Assembly: GCF_020523605.1 (NCBI RefSeq)
Contig: NZ_JAJAQI010000012.1
Location: 79,033-143,032, forward strand
DNA length: 64,000 bases
Direction: 5' to 3'
Source of the DNA: Roseicella aerolata
Lineage (GTDB): Bacteria > Pseudomonadota > Alphaproteobacteria > Acetobacterales > Acetobacteraceae
A program made the position numbers and the translations under genes. Positions 1 to 12,465 of this stretch are shown in pieces. Within the stretch, counting starts at the first letter, position 1. Every line of letters starts with the position of its first letter. The notes beneath the pieces are model-generated. The model saw only the letters and a list, made by a program, of their open reading frames with translations. It searched no databases and was not told the origin of the DNA.

Positions 1-914
1 TTCTACAATCCGGGCGCGGTGCCCTCGCTCTGGATCGCGCTGCGCGACGTGGTGCGCTTCTGGGTGGAGAACGGCGTGAGGCTGTTCCGGGTGGACAACC
101 CGCACACCAAGCCCTTCCCCTTCTGGGAATGGCTGATCGCCGATATCCGCGCGCGGCATCCGGACGCGGTCTTCCTCGCCGAGGCCTTCACCCGACCGAA
201 GGTGATGTACCGCCTGGCGAAGATCGGCTTCAGCCAGTCCTACACCTACTTCACCTGGCGGAACGAGAAGCAGGAACTGACGGACTACCTGCAGGAGCTG
301 ACGACGACGGCGCCGCGCGACTTCTTCCGCCCGCATTTCTTTGTCAACACGCCCGACATCAACCCGCCCTTCCTGCAGACCGGCGGCCGCGCCGGGCACC
401 TGATTCGCGCCGCGCTGGCGACCACGCTGTCGGGCCTCTGGGGCATGTACCAGGGGTTCGAGCTCTGCGAGGCCACCCCGCTGCCGGGCCGCGAGGAATA
501 CCTGGACTCGGAGAAGTACGAGATCCGCGCCTGGCCGGACCGCCGGCCCGGCGACATCGTCGAGGAGATCACCCGCCTGAACATGATCCGCCGCGCCAAT
601 CCGGCCCTGCAGACGCATCTGGGCGTCGCCTTCCACAATGCCTTCAACGATCGCGTGCTGTGGTACCGTAAGGCGACCGCGGATCGCGGCAACGTGGTGC
701 TGTGCGCCGTGTCGCTCGATCCGCATAACGTGCAGGAGACGGCAGTGGAGCTGCCATTGTGGGAATGGGGGCTGCCCGACCACGCGGCGCTGGAAGCGGA
801 GGATCTGATGACCGGGCGACGGTTCACCTGGCGCGGCAAGGTGCAGCGGCTTCGGCTCGATCCGGGCGCGCTGCCCTTCGGCCTGTGGCGCGTGCGGCCG
901 GCGGAGGGCGCGTG

Positions 915-915
<1 letters not shown>
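1..915 (+). CDS. glgE: GlgE alpha-1,4-glucan:maltose-1-phosphate maltosyltransferase, C-terminal part
   Basis: The gene is cut by the window edge; the reading frame is open from base 1 to the TGA at 913-915, giving about 304 C-terminal residues. GlgE (GH13_3) adds maltose from maltose-1-phosphate to the end of an alpha-1,4-glucan in the cytoplasm. The catalytic triad is visible: nucleophile Asp in RVDNPHTKP (fragment residue 32), acid/base Glu in FLAEAFTRP (61) and the third Asp in NTPDIN (119). Together these motifs are diagnostic for GlgE among GH13 enzymes. The stop overlaps the next start (TGATG), so translation is probably coupled to the treS-maltokinase gene, whose maltokinase domain would make the GlgE substrate. 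The N-terminal domains and the start lie outside the window. Confidence 0.95.
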
Positions 916-4267
<3,352 letters not shown>

Positions 4268-4271
<4 letters not shown>

Positions 4272-6424
4272 TGCAGGCTTACGAGACGCTGGCCACCGGG
4301 CATCACGGCGATCCCTTCGCGGTGCTCGGGCCCCATGGCGAGGAGGTGCGGACCTTCCAGCCCGGCGCGCGCGGCGTGGTGGTGCTGGCGCGCGAGGGCG
4401 GCGAGGAGCTGGGCCGGCTGGAGCGGGTGCATCCCGCGGGCATCTTCGCGGGACGCGTCTCCCGCCAGGTGCCCTACCGGCTGCGGGTGGAATGGCCCGG
4501 CCTGCCGCAGGAGACGGAGGACCCCTACAGCTTCGGCCTGCTGCTCGGCGACTGGGACATGCACCTCTTCGCCGAGGGCCGGCATTTCGAGCTGGCGAAG
4601 GTCTTCGGTGCGCAGGCGATGATGGTGGAGGGCGTGCCGGGCGTGCGCTTCGCCCTCTGGGCGCCGAATGCGCGGCGCGTCTCGGTCGTCGGCGACTTCA
4701 ATGGCTGGGACGGCCGCCGTCACCCGATGCGGTTGCGCGCCGAGGCCGGCGTCTGGGAGCTGTTCATCCCGCGCCTGCAACCCGGCGCCACCTACAAATA
4801 CGAGCTGGTCGGCGCGGATGGCAGGCTGCTGCCGCTGAAGGCGGACCCGCTGGCGACGGCGACCGAGCATCCGCCCGCCACCGCCTCCCGCGTCATGGAC
4901 CCGGCGCCCTTCGCCTGGACCGATGGCAACTGGATGGCGCGCCGCGGCGCCCTGCAGGCGCCCGATGCGCCCATCTCGATCTATGAGGTGCATCCGGGGT
5001 CCTGGTGGCGCGACGCGGAAGGCCAGTCACCGGACTGGGACCGGCTGGCGGACCGCCTCATTCCCTATGTGCAGGGCATGGGCTTCACCCATGTCGAATT
5101 CCTGCCGGTGATGGAGCATCCCTTCGGCGGTTCCTGGGGCTATCAGCCGCTATCGATGTTCGCGCCCTCCGCGCGCTTCGGCCCGCCCTCCGGCTTCGCG
5201 CATTTCGTGGACCGCGCGCATGCCGCCGGCATTGGCGTGATCCTCGATTGGGTGCCGGCGCATTTTCCGACCGATGCGCATGGCCTCTACCGCTTCGACG
5301 GCACCGCGCTGTACGAGCATGCCGATCCGCGCGAGGGCTTCCACCGCGACTGGAACACGGCGATCTACAATTTCGGCCGCAACGAGGTGCGCGGCTTCCT
5401 GCTGGCCAGCGCGCTCCACTGGCTGGAGCATTACCATGTGGACGGGCTGCGGGTGGATGCCGTCGCCTCCATGCTCTACCGCGACTACTCCAGGCCGCAG
5501 GGCGAATGGATCCCGAACCGCCATGGCGGGCGGGAGAACCTGGAAGCGGTCGCCTTCCTGCAGGAGCTGAACGCGGTGGTCGCCGAGCGCTGCCCGGGCG
5601 CGGTGATGATCGCGGAGGAAAGCACCGCCTGGCCCGGCGTGACGAAGCCGACCCATGAGAACGGCCTCGGCTTCAATTACAAGTGGAACATGGGCTGGAT
5701 GCACGACACCCTCCATTACATCGAGGAGGATCCAGTCCACCGCCAGTACCACCATGACAGCATGACCTTCGGCCTGGTCTATGCCTGGAGCGAGAAATTC
5801 ATCCTGCCGCTCAGCCATGACGAGGTGGTCTATGGCAAGGGCTCGCTGATCGGGAAGATGCCGGGCGACAGTTGGCAGAAATTCGCCAATCTGCGCGCCT
5901 ATCTTGCCTTCATGTGGACGCATCCCGGCAAGAAGCTGCTCTTCATGGGTGGCGAGATCGCCCAGCCATCGGAGTGGAACCACGACGCGACCGTGGACTG
6001 GCCGCTGCTGGACGATGCGCGCCATCGCGGCATCCAGCGCCTGCTGCACGACCTCAACGCGGCCTATCGCAACATCCCCGCGCTGCACCGGCGTGACGAC
6101 TCGCCGGAAGGCTTCCGCTGGGTGATCGGCGATGACCGCGCCCAGAGCGTCTTCGCCTGGTTGCGTCTCGGCACGGGGGGAGATCCGCCCGCGCTGATCG
6201 TCTGCAATCTCACCCCCGTGCCGCGGCACGGCTACCGCATCGGCGTGCCGCGCGGCGGCACCTGGCACGAGGTGTTGAACACCGATGGCGGCGCCTATGG
6301 CGGGACCAACAGCGGCAACGGTGGTTGGATCACCGCGGAGCCGGTATCGACGCATGGCTTCGCCGACAGCCTGAACCTCTTCCTGCCGCCGCTTGCCGCG
6401 CTGATTCTCGTCCCAGAAGGATAG
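4268..6424 (+). CDS. glgB: 1,4-alpha-glucan branching enzyme GlgB
   Basis: At 718 residues this is a normal-length GH13_9 branching enzyme, which cuts alpha-1,4 chains and rejoins them as alpha-1,6 branches. An N-terminal domain ([13 protein letters not shown]) and a CBM48 domain ([20 protein letters not shown], about residue 130) precede the TIM barrel. The catalytic residues are Asp397 in [15 protein letters not shown], Glu450 in [13 protein letters not shown] and Asp518 in [14 protein letters not shown]. The ATG overlaps the treS stop by four bases (ATGA). With GlgE it completes the maltose-1-phosphate route to branched alpha-glucan. Two ATG codons stand in tandem at the start; either could be used. 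Confidence 0.97.
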
Positions 6425-6425
6425 C

Positions 6426-8525
6426 ATGCCGCCAATCCCGTCCCGCCTGCTGCCCGGCCGACCTGATCCGCTGGGGGCAAGCTGGGACGGGCTGGGGGTC
6501 AACTTCGCCGTCTTCTCCGCGAATGCGGAGCGGATCGATCTCTGCCTCTTCGATCCCTCGGGACGGCGGGAGATAGCGCGCCTGCCGCTGCCGGAATGCA
6601 CGGACGAGGTCTGGCACGGCTACCTGCCGGAGGCGCGGCCGGGCCAGCTCTACGGCTATCGTGCCTATGGGCCCTATGAGCCGCGGCGCGGCCACCGCTT
6701 CAATCCGCACAAGCTGCTGCTCGACCCTTACGCCAAGCAGTTGCATGGGGAGGTGCGCTGGTCCGACGTGCTGTTCGGCTACCGCCTCGGGGCCGGCCGG
6801 GCCGATCTCTCCTTCGACCGGCGCGACAGCGCCCTCGCCATGCCGAAGGGCGTGGTGGTGGATGACAGCTTCGCCTGGGGCGACGACCGCAACCCCTGCG
6901 TGCCCTGGGACCGCACGGTGATCTATGAGGCGCATGTCCGCGGCCTGACCATGCGGCGGGAGGATATCGAGCCGCGCGAGCGCGGCACCTTCCGGGCCCT
7001 CGCCGATCCCCGCGTCATCGAGCATCTGCATCGCCTCGGCGTCACCGCGATCGAGCTGCTGCCGATCCAGGCCTTCCTGCAGGACCGCTTCCTCGTCTCC
7101 AAGGGGCTCCGCAACTACTGGGGCTATTCCACGCTCGCCTTCTTCGCGCCGGAGCCGCGCTACCTGATCGAGCAGTGGATGCGCAACGAGCTGAAGGTGG
7201 CGGTCCGGCGCCTGCACGGTGCGGGCATCGAGGTCATTATGGATGTGGTCTACAACCACACCTGCGAGGGCAGCGAGCTGGGCCCGACCCTCTCCTGGCG
7301 CGGGCTCGACAACGCCTCCTACTACCGGCTCATCCCCGGCGAGGAGCGGCACCACATCAACGACACCGGCACCGGCAACACGGTGAATCTGAGCCATCCG
7401 CGGGTGCTGCAGATGGTCATGGACAGCCTGCGCTACTGGGTGACCGAATACCGGATCGACGGCTTCCGCTTCGACCTCGGCACGATCCTGGGGCGGGAGG
7501 GACACGGTTTCGATCCCGGCAGCGGCTTCTTCGATGCCATCCGGCAGGACCCGGTGCTGTCGCGCGTGAAGCTGATCTCGGAACCCTGGGATATCGGCCC
7601 GGGCGGCTACCAGGTGGGCAACCACCCCCCCGGCTTCGCCGAATGGAACGACCGTTTCCGCGATGGCGTGCGCCGCTTCTGGCGCGGCGATGCCGGCATG
7701 CGGGCGGAGCTCGCCGCGCGCCTGACCGGCTCGGCCGAGCTGTTCGACCGCCGCCGGCGCCGTCCCTGGGCCGGCGTGAATTTCGTTGCCTCGCATGACG
7801 GCTTCACGCTGCACGACGTCGTTTCCTATGAGGAGCGGCACAACGAGGCGAATGGCGAGGACAACCGCGACGGCCATGGCGAGAATTACAGCAGCAACTG
7901 GGGCGAGGAGGGGGAGACGGAAGATCCCGAGATTCTCGCCACCCGCCTGGCCGTGCTGCGCGCCATGCTGACGACCGTCTTCGCCTCGGCCGGCACGCCG
8001 ATGCTGCTGGCCGGCGATGAGATGCTGCGGACCCAGGGCGGCAACAACAACGCCTACAACCAGGACAACGATACGAGCTGGGTGGACTGGGAGCGCGCGG
8101 CGGCGCCCGAGGCGCAGGCTCTGCAGCGTTTCACCGCCCGACTGATCGCGCTGCGCCAGCGCCTGCCGCCGCTGCGCCCGGCCATATTCCTGCATGGCGT
8201 GACGGAACTCCGGCCCGGCCTGAACGACATTGCCTGGTTCGACCAGCATGGAAAGCCGATGACCCCGGAAGCCTGGAACGAGGCGGAGGCACGCACCCTG
8301 GCATTGCGCCGGGCCACCGCGGCCGAGGATGACGGCGTGGATATCACGCTGCTGCTGCTGAACGCCGATGGCGCCGGCCACGCCTTCGCGCTGCCGAAGC
8401 CGCGGCTGGACTGGACCCTGGTGCTGGACAGCTACCACCCGGAGGCGGCGGAGCGACCGGTGCTGGACGAGGCCGTGCCGGTCGGCCCGCGCAGCGCCGT
8501 GCTGCTGGCGGCGCGGCTGCCATGA
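6426..8525 (+). CDS. glgX: glycogen debranching enzyme GlgX
   Basis: A 699-residue isoamylase-type GH13_11 enzyme that hydrolyses alpha-1,6 branches of glycogen-like glucans. CBM48-like residues at the N-terminus (LGASWDGLGVNFAVFSANAE) lead into the barrel. The catalytic residues are Asp350 in GFRFDLGTILGRE, Glu386 in KLISEPWDIGPGGYQVG and Asp458 in VASHDGFTLHDVVSY. The loop ERHNEANGEDNRDGHGEN that follows is typical of GlgX/TreX. One base separates it from glgB and an AGAAGGA ribosome binding site precedes the ATG. In a cluster with treY and treZ this enzyme often plays the TreX role, releasing linear maltodextrins for trehalose formation; that assignment here is inferred from context. Confidence 0.96.
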   Translation: MPPIPSRLLPGRPDPLGASWDGLGVNFAVFSANAERIDLCLFDPSGRREIARLPLPECTDEVWHGYLPEARPGQLYGYRAYGPYEPRRGHRFNPHKLLLDPYAKQLHGEVRWSDVLFGYRLGAGRADLSFDRRDSALAMPKGVVVDDSFAWGDDRNPCVPWDRTVIYEAHVRGLTMRREDIEPRERGTFRALADPRVIEHLHRLGVTAIELLPIQAFLQDRFLVSKGLRNYWGYSTLAFFAPEPRYLIEQWMRNELKVAVRRLHGAGIEVIMDVVYNHTCEGSELGPTLSWRGLDNASYYRLIPGEERHHINDTGTGNTVNLSHPRVLQMVMDSLRYWVTEYRIDGFRFDLGTILGREGHGFDPGSGFFDAIRQDPVLSRVKLISEPWDIGPGGYQVGNHPPGFAEWNDRFRDGVRRFWRGDAGMRAELAARLTGSAELFDRRRRRPWAGVNFVASHDGFTLHDVVSYEERHNEANGEDNRDGHGENYSSNWGEEGETEDPEILATRLAVLRAMLTTVFASAGTPMLLAGDEMLRTQGGNNNAYNQDNDTSWVDWERAAAPEAQALQRFTARLIALRQRLPPLRPAIFLHGVTELRPGLNDIAWFDQHGKPMTPEAWNEAEARTLALRRATAAEDDGVDITLLLLNADGAGHAFALPKPRLDWTLVLDSYHPEAAERPVLDEAVPVGPRSAVLLAARLP

Positions 8526-10309
8526 CCGGCTTCGCGCAGGAAACCCGCTGGGGCGCGACGCTGCTGGCGCCCGACCGCACGCATTTCCGCCTCTGGGCAC
8601 CGGATGCGCCGCGCGTGATGCTGGAGGTGGAGCGGCATGCGCCACAGGAAATGAACGCCCTCGGCGATGGCTGGCATGAGGTGGTGGCGCCGGTCGGCGC
8701 CGGGGCATGCTACCGCTTCCGCGTCTCGCCGGACCTGGCGGTGCCCGATCCGGCCTCCCGCCTGCAGGCGGGCGATGTGCACGACCCTTCGGTGGTGGTG
8801 GACCCCCGTGCCTTCCGGTGGCAGCACGCGGACTGGAAGGGCCGCCCCTGGCATGAGGTGGTGCTCTATGAGCTGCATGCCGGCGCCATGGGCGGCTTCG
8901 CCGGCGTGCAGGCCGCCCTGCCGCGCTTGAAGGAGCTGGGCGTCACCGCCATCGAGCTGATGCCGATCGGCGATTTTCCCGGCCGGCGGAACTGGGGCTA
9001 TGACGGCGTGCTGCCCTATGCGCCGGATACCGCGCTCGGCACGCCGGAGGCGCTGAAGGCCCTGGTCGATGCCGCGCACGGCCTGGGCCTGATGGTCTTC
9101 CTCGATGTGGTCTACAACCATTTCGGCCCGGACGGCGCCTATCTGCATGCCTATGCGAAGCGCTTCTTCGACGAGGGCATCCACACCCCCTGGGGCGCCG
9201 CCATCGATTTCCGCCAGCCCGCGGTGCGGGACTATTTCGAGGAGAACGCCCTCTTCTGGCTGAACGAGTACCGTTTCGACGGGCTGCGCTTCGATGCCGT
9301 GCATGCCATCGCCGAGACCGACTGGCTGGACGTGATGGCCGCCCGCATCCGGCGGGAGATCCCCGATCGCCACATCCACCTGGTGCTGGAGAACGAGCGG
9401 AACGGCGCCCGCCACCTGAAGCCGGCCGGCGATTTCGACGCGCAATGGAACGATGACGGCCACAACATCCTGCACCCGCTGCTGGCCGGCGAGCGCGAGG
9501 GCTATTACGAGGACTTCTCCGAGAACGGCGCGGAGAAGCTGGCGAAGGTCCTCTCCGAGGGCTTCCTGTTCCAGGGACAGGAGAGCGGGCATCTCGGCCA
9601 TGCGCGTGGCGAGCCCTCCGCGCATCTGCCGCCGACCGCCTTCGTGCTGTTCCTCCAGAATCACGACCAGGTCGGCAACCGCGCCTTCGGCGAGCGGCTG
9701 ACGGCGCTGGCCGACCCCGCATCGCTGGCGGCGGCGGCGGCGCTGCTGCTGCTCTCGCCGCAGATCCCCATGCTGTTCATGGGGGAGGAATGGGGCGCGA
9801 CCGCCCCCTTCCTCTTCTTCACCGACCACAATGAGGAACTGGCGCCGCTGGTCACCGCCGGCCGGCGCAAGGAGTTCGCCAAATTCGCCGCCTTCCAGGA
9901 CCCGGCGAAGCGGGAGCGCATCCCGGACCCGAATGCCGAGGGCACCTTCCGCGCCTCGGTCCCCGATCCGGCGGAAGCCACGCGGCCGCCGCATGGCGCG
10001 GTGCTGGCCCTGCACAGGCGCCTGCTCGCCCTGCGGCGGGAGCACATCATCCCCCGCCTGCCCGGCGCGAAGGCCCTCGGCGCCCAGGCAATCGGGGAAA
10101 AGGCGGTGCTCGCCCGCTGGCGGCTCGGCGATGGCAGCCTGCTGACGATCGCCACCAATCTGGGCGGGGAGGCCGCGCCCTGCCATGCGCCCGGCAGCCC
10201 CCTGTTCGAGAGCATGGCAGGTGCCGCCGGCACGCTCGGCACCGGCACGCTGCCGCCGCGTTGCACCGTCGCCCTGATGGACCCGCCGCGGCAGGATGAT
10301 GGGGCATGA
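8522..10309 (+). CDS. treZ: malto-oligosyltrehalose trehalohydrolase TreZ
   Basis: This 595-residue GH13_10 enzyme releases trehalose from the maltooligosyl-trehalose made by TreY. An N-terminal CBM48-like domain (THFRLWAPDAPRVMLEVE) is followed by the barrel. The catalytic residues are Asp258 in GLRFDAVHAIAETDW, Glu290 in HLVLENERNGARHL and Asp382 in LQNHDQVGNRAFGERL; the last motif is characteristic of TreZ. The start overlaps the glgX stop by four bases. No good Shine-Dalgarno sequence is visible, so translational coupling to glgX is likely. Its partner treY lies two genes downstream, with malQ between them. Confidence 0.96.
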   Translation: MTGFAQETRWGATLLAPDRTHFRLWAPDAPRVMLEVERHAPQEMNALGDGWHEVVAPVGAGACYRFRVSPDLAVPDPASRLQAGDVHDPSVVVDPRAFRWQHADWKGRPWHEVVLYELHAGAMGGFAGVQAALPRLKELGVTAIELMPIGDFPGRRNWGYDGVLPYAPDTALGTPEALKALVDAAHGLGLMVFLDVVYNHFGPDGAYLHAYAKRFFDEGIHTPWGAAIDFRQPAVRDYFEENALFWLNEYRFDGLRFDAVHAIAETDWLDVMAARIRREIPDRHIHLVLENERNGARHLKPAGDFDAQWNDDGHNILHPLLAGEREGYYEDFSENGAEKLAKVLSEGFLFQGQESGHLGHARGEPSAHLPPTAFVLFLQNHDQVGNRAFGERLTALADPASLAAAAALLLLSPQIPMLFMGEEWGATAPFLFFTDHNEELAPLVTAGRRKEFAKFAAFQDPAKRERIPDPNAEGTFRASVPDPAEATRPPHGAVLALHRRLLALRREHIIPRLPGAKALGAQAIGEKAVLARWRLGDGSLLTIATNLGGEAAPCHAPGSPLFESMAGAAGTLGTGTLPPRCTVALMDPPRQDDGA

Positions 10310-10322
10310 CGAAGGGGCCGGC

Positions 10323-12359
10323 ATGACCACGGACGACGACCTGCGGGCGATGGCGGAGGCGGCGGGGATCGCCACCACCTGGCGCGACGTGCATGGGGAG
10401 GAGCGGCGCGTCGCGCCGGACACGCTGCGCGCCGTGATGGCCGCGCAGGGGCTGCCCACGGATAACAGGGAGGCGCGGGCGATGCTCGCTGCCCTCGCGG
10501 ACCGGCTGCCGCCGCTCATCACCATGACCATCGGCCCGGATGGCGTGCACATCCCGGGCGCCGTGGCCGGCCAGCGTTTCCGGCTGGATATCGAAGGCGG
10601 CGACCGGATCGAGGGGCATCTGGAGCACGGCTGGGGCGGCGAGGCGCGGCTGCCGGCGATCTCGACGCCCGGCTACCATCGCCTGCACCTGGACGATGCG
10701 CATTGCATCGTCGCCGCCGCGCCGCCGCGCTGCGTGACGCTGGCCGATCTGGGGGCGGAGGCGCATGGCGGCAGCCTGCCCTGGGCGCTGGCCGCACAGA
10801 TCTATGCCCTGCGCTCGCCGCGCGACATGGGCATCGGCGATTTCGGCGGCGTCGCGGCGCTGGCCCAGGCTGCCGGCCGGCGCGGCTGCGCCGCCATCGC
10901 GGTCAGCCCGGCGCATGCGCTCTTCTCGGCGGATGTGAACAAGTACGGGCCCTACTCGCCCTCCTCCCGCATCTTCCTGAACGTCCTGCACGCCGATCCG
11001 GCCGCGGCGCTGGGCCAAGTGCCGGAGGATCCCGGCCCGAAGGACGAGCTCGTCGACTGGCCTGCGGCCGCGCGCCGCAAGCTCGACCGCCTGCGCGGGC
11101 TGTATGAGGCCGCGGCCGACCACCCCGGCTTCGTCGATTACCGCAACGAGGCCGGCGCGGCGCTCGAGGCGCATGCGCGGTTCGAGGCGCTGCACGCCCA
11201 TCTGTTCGCGCGCGATCCCGGCCTCTGGCACTGGCAGGACTGGCCCCGCGAATTCCAGGCGCCCGACAGCCCGGGCGTCATGCAATTCGCCCGCGACAAC
11301 CCGGCCGAGGTCGCCTTCCACGCCTTCTGCCAGTGGCTGGCCGACGCCTCCCGCGGCGCGGCGCAGCAGGCGGCGCGGGATGCGGGCATGCCGGTCGGCC
11401 TGATCGCCGACCTGGCCGTGGGCACGGATGGTGGCGGCAGCCATGCCTGGTCGCACCAGCGCGCCATCCTGCCGAACCTGTCGGTGGGCGCGCCGCCGGA
11501 TGTCTTCTCCCCGCTCGGCCAGGACTGGGGCCTCACCGCCTTCTCGCCGCTGGAGATGAAGGCCGGCGGCTTCGCCGCCTTCCTGGAACTCGCCCGCGCC
11601 GCCTTCCGCCATTCGGGCGGCGTGCGCGTGGACCACGCGATGGGCCTGCAGCGCCTTTGGGTGGTGCCGCGCGGCGCCGGCCCGGCGGAGGGCGCCTATC
11701 TCCGCTACCCCATCGACGACCTGGTGCGCCTGCTGGCCCTCGAATCCCACCGCCACCGCGCCATCGTCATCGGCGAGGATCTCGGCACCCTGCCGGAGGG
11801 CTTCCATGCGCGCATGGAAACGGCCGGCATCCTGGGGATGAAGGTCCTGTGGTTCGAGCAGGAGCAGGACGGCCGCTTCCGCGCCCCGCGCCACTGGCCG
11901 CGCAACGCGACGGCGATGACCACCACGCATGACCTGCCGACGGTGGTCGGCTGGTGGCAGGGCCGCGACATCGCCTGGCGCGAGCAGCTCGGCCTGTTCC
12001 CCGATACGGAGACGGCGAGGCGGGAGGAGGACCGGCGCGAGACGGACCGCGCCGCGCTCTGGACCGCCTTCCTGGAAAGCGGCGCGGCCACCGGCGACCA
12101 GCCGCCGGCGGCGGACGGCGCGGCGGTGGTGGATGTCGCCCTCGCCCATGTCGGCAGCGCGGCCTGCGCGCTTGCCATCCTGCCGCTGGAGGATGCGCTC
12201 GCCATGCCGGAGCAGCCCAACCTGCCCGGCACGGTGGAGGAGCACCCGAACTGGCGCCGCCGCCTGCCCGGCGAGGCCGGCGCGCTGCTGGACGACCCGG
12301 CGGTCGCGCGGCGGCTCGACCTCTTCGCCCGCGCCCGGCCCCGGGCGGATGGAACCTGA
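10323..12359 (+). CDS. malQ: 4-alpha-glucanotransferase MalQ
   Basis: A GH77 amylomaltase that moves maltodextrin segments between chains in the cytoplasm, recycling short oligosaccharides left by GlgX and TreYZ. From ATG 10323 the protein has 678 residues, with an N-terminal extension as in E. coli-type MalQ. The substrate loop NKYGPYSPSSRIFLN, nucleophile Asp437 in GVRVDHAMGLQRLW, Glu485 in IVIGEDLGTLPEGF and Asp537 in TTHDLPTVVGWW are all present. The frame also offers tandem ATGs from 10296, inside the treZ end. I prefer 10323 because GAAGGGG lies at 10311-10317; the earlier start would add nine residues. A 106-base gap follows before treY. Confidence 0.95.
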   Translation: MTTDDDLRAMAEAAGIATTWRDVHGEERRVAPDTLRAVMAAQGLPTDNREARAMLAALADRLPPLITMTIGPDGVHIPGAVAGQRFRLDIEGGDRIEGHLEHGWGGEARLPAISTPGYHRLHLDDAHCIVAAAPPRCVTLADLGAEAHGGSLPWALAAQIYALRSPRDMGIGDFGGVAALAQAAGRRGCAAIAVSPAHALFSADVNKYGPYSPSSRIFLNVLHADPAAALGQVPEDPGPKDELVDWPAAARRKLDRLRGLYEAAADHPGFVDYRNEAGAALEAHARFEALHAHLFARDPGLWHWQDWPREFQAPDSPGVMQFARDNPAEVAFHAFCQWLADASRGAAQQAARDAGMPVGLIADLAVGTDGGGSHAWSHQRAILPNLSVGAPPDVFSPLGQDWGLTAFSPLEMKAGGFAAFLELARAAFRHSGGVRVDHAMGLQRLWVVPRGAGPAEGAYLRYPIDDLVRLLALESHRHRAIVIGEDLGTLPEGFHARMETAGILGMKVLWFEQEQDGRFRAPRHWPRNATAMTTTHDLPTVVGWWQGRDIAWREQLGLFPDTETARREEDRRETDRAALWTAFLESGAATGDQPPAADGAAVVDVALAHVGSAACALAILPLEDALAMPEQPNLPGTVEEHPNWRRRLPGEAGALLDDPAVARRLDLFARARPRADGT

Positions 12360-12465
12360 CCGCACCGGCTGCATTCGCTTTTTTCGCTTCCTGTCAGGGC
12401 AGCCTCGCGCCGCCGGGCATTCCCGCCCGCCGGCGACCTGCCCTGCAGCCAATGGAGACTGACCC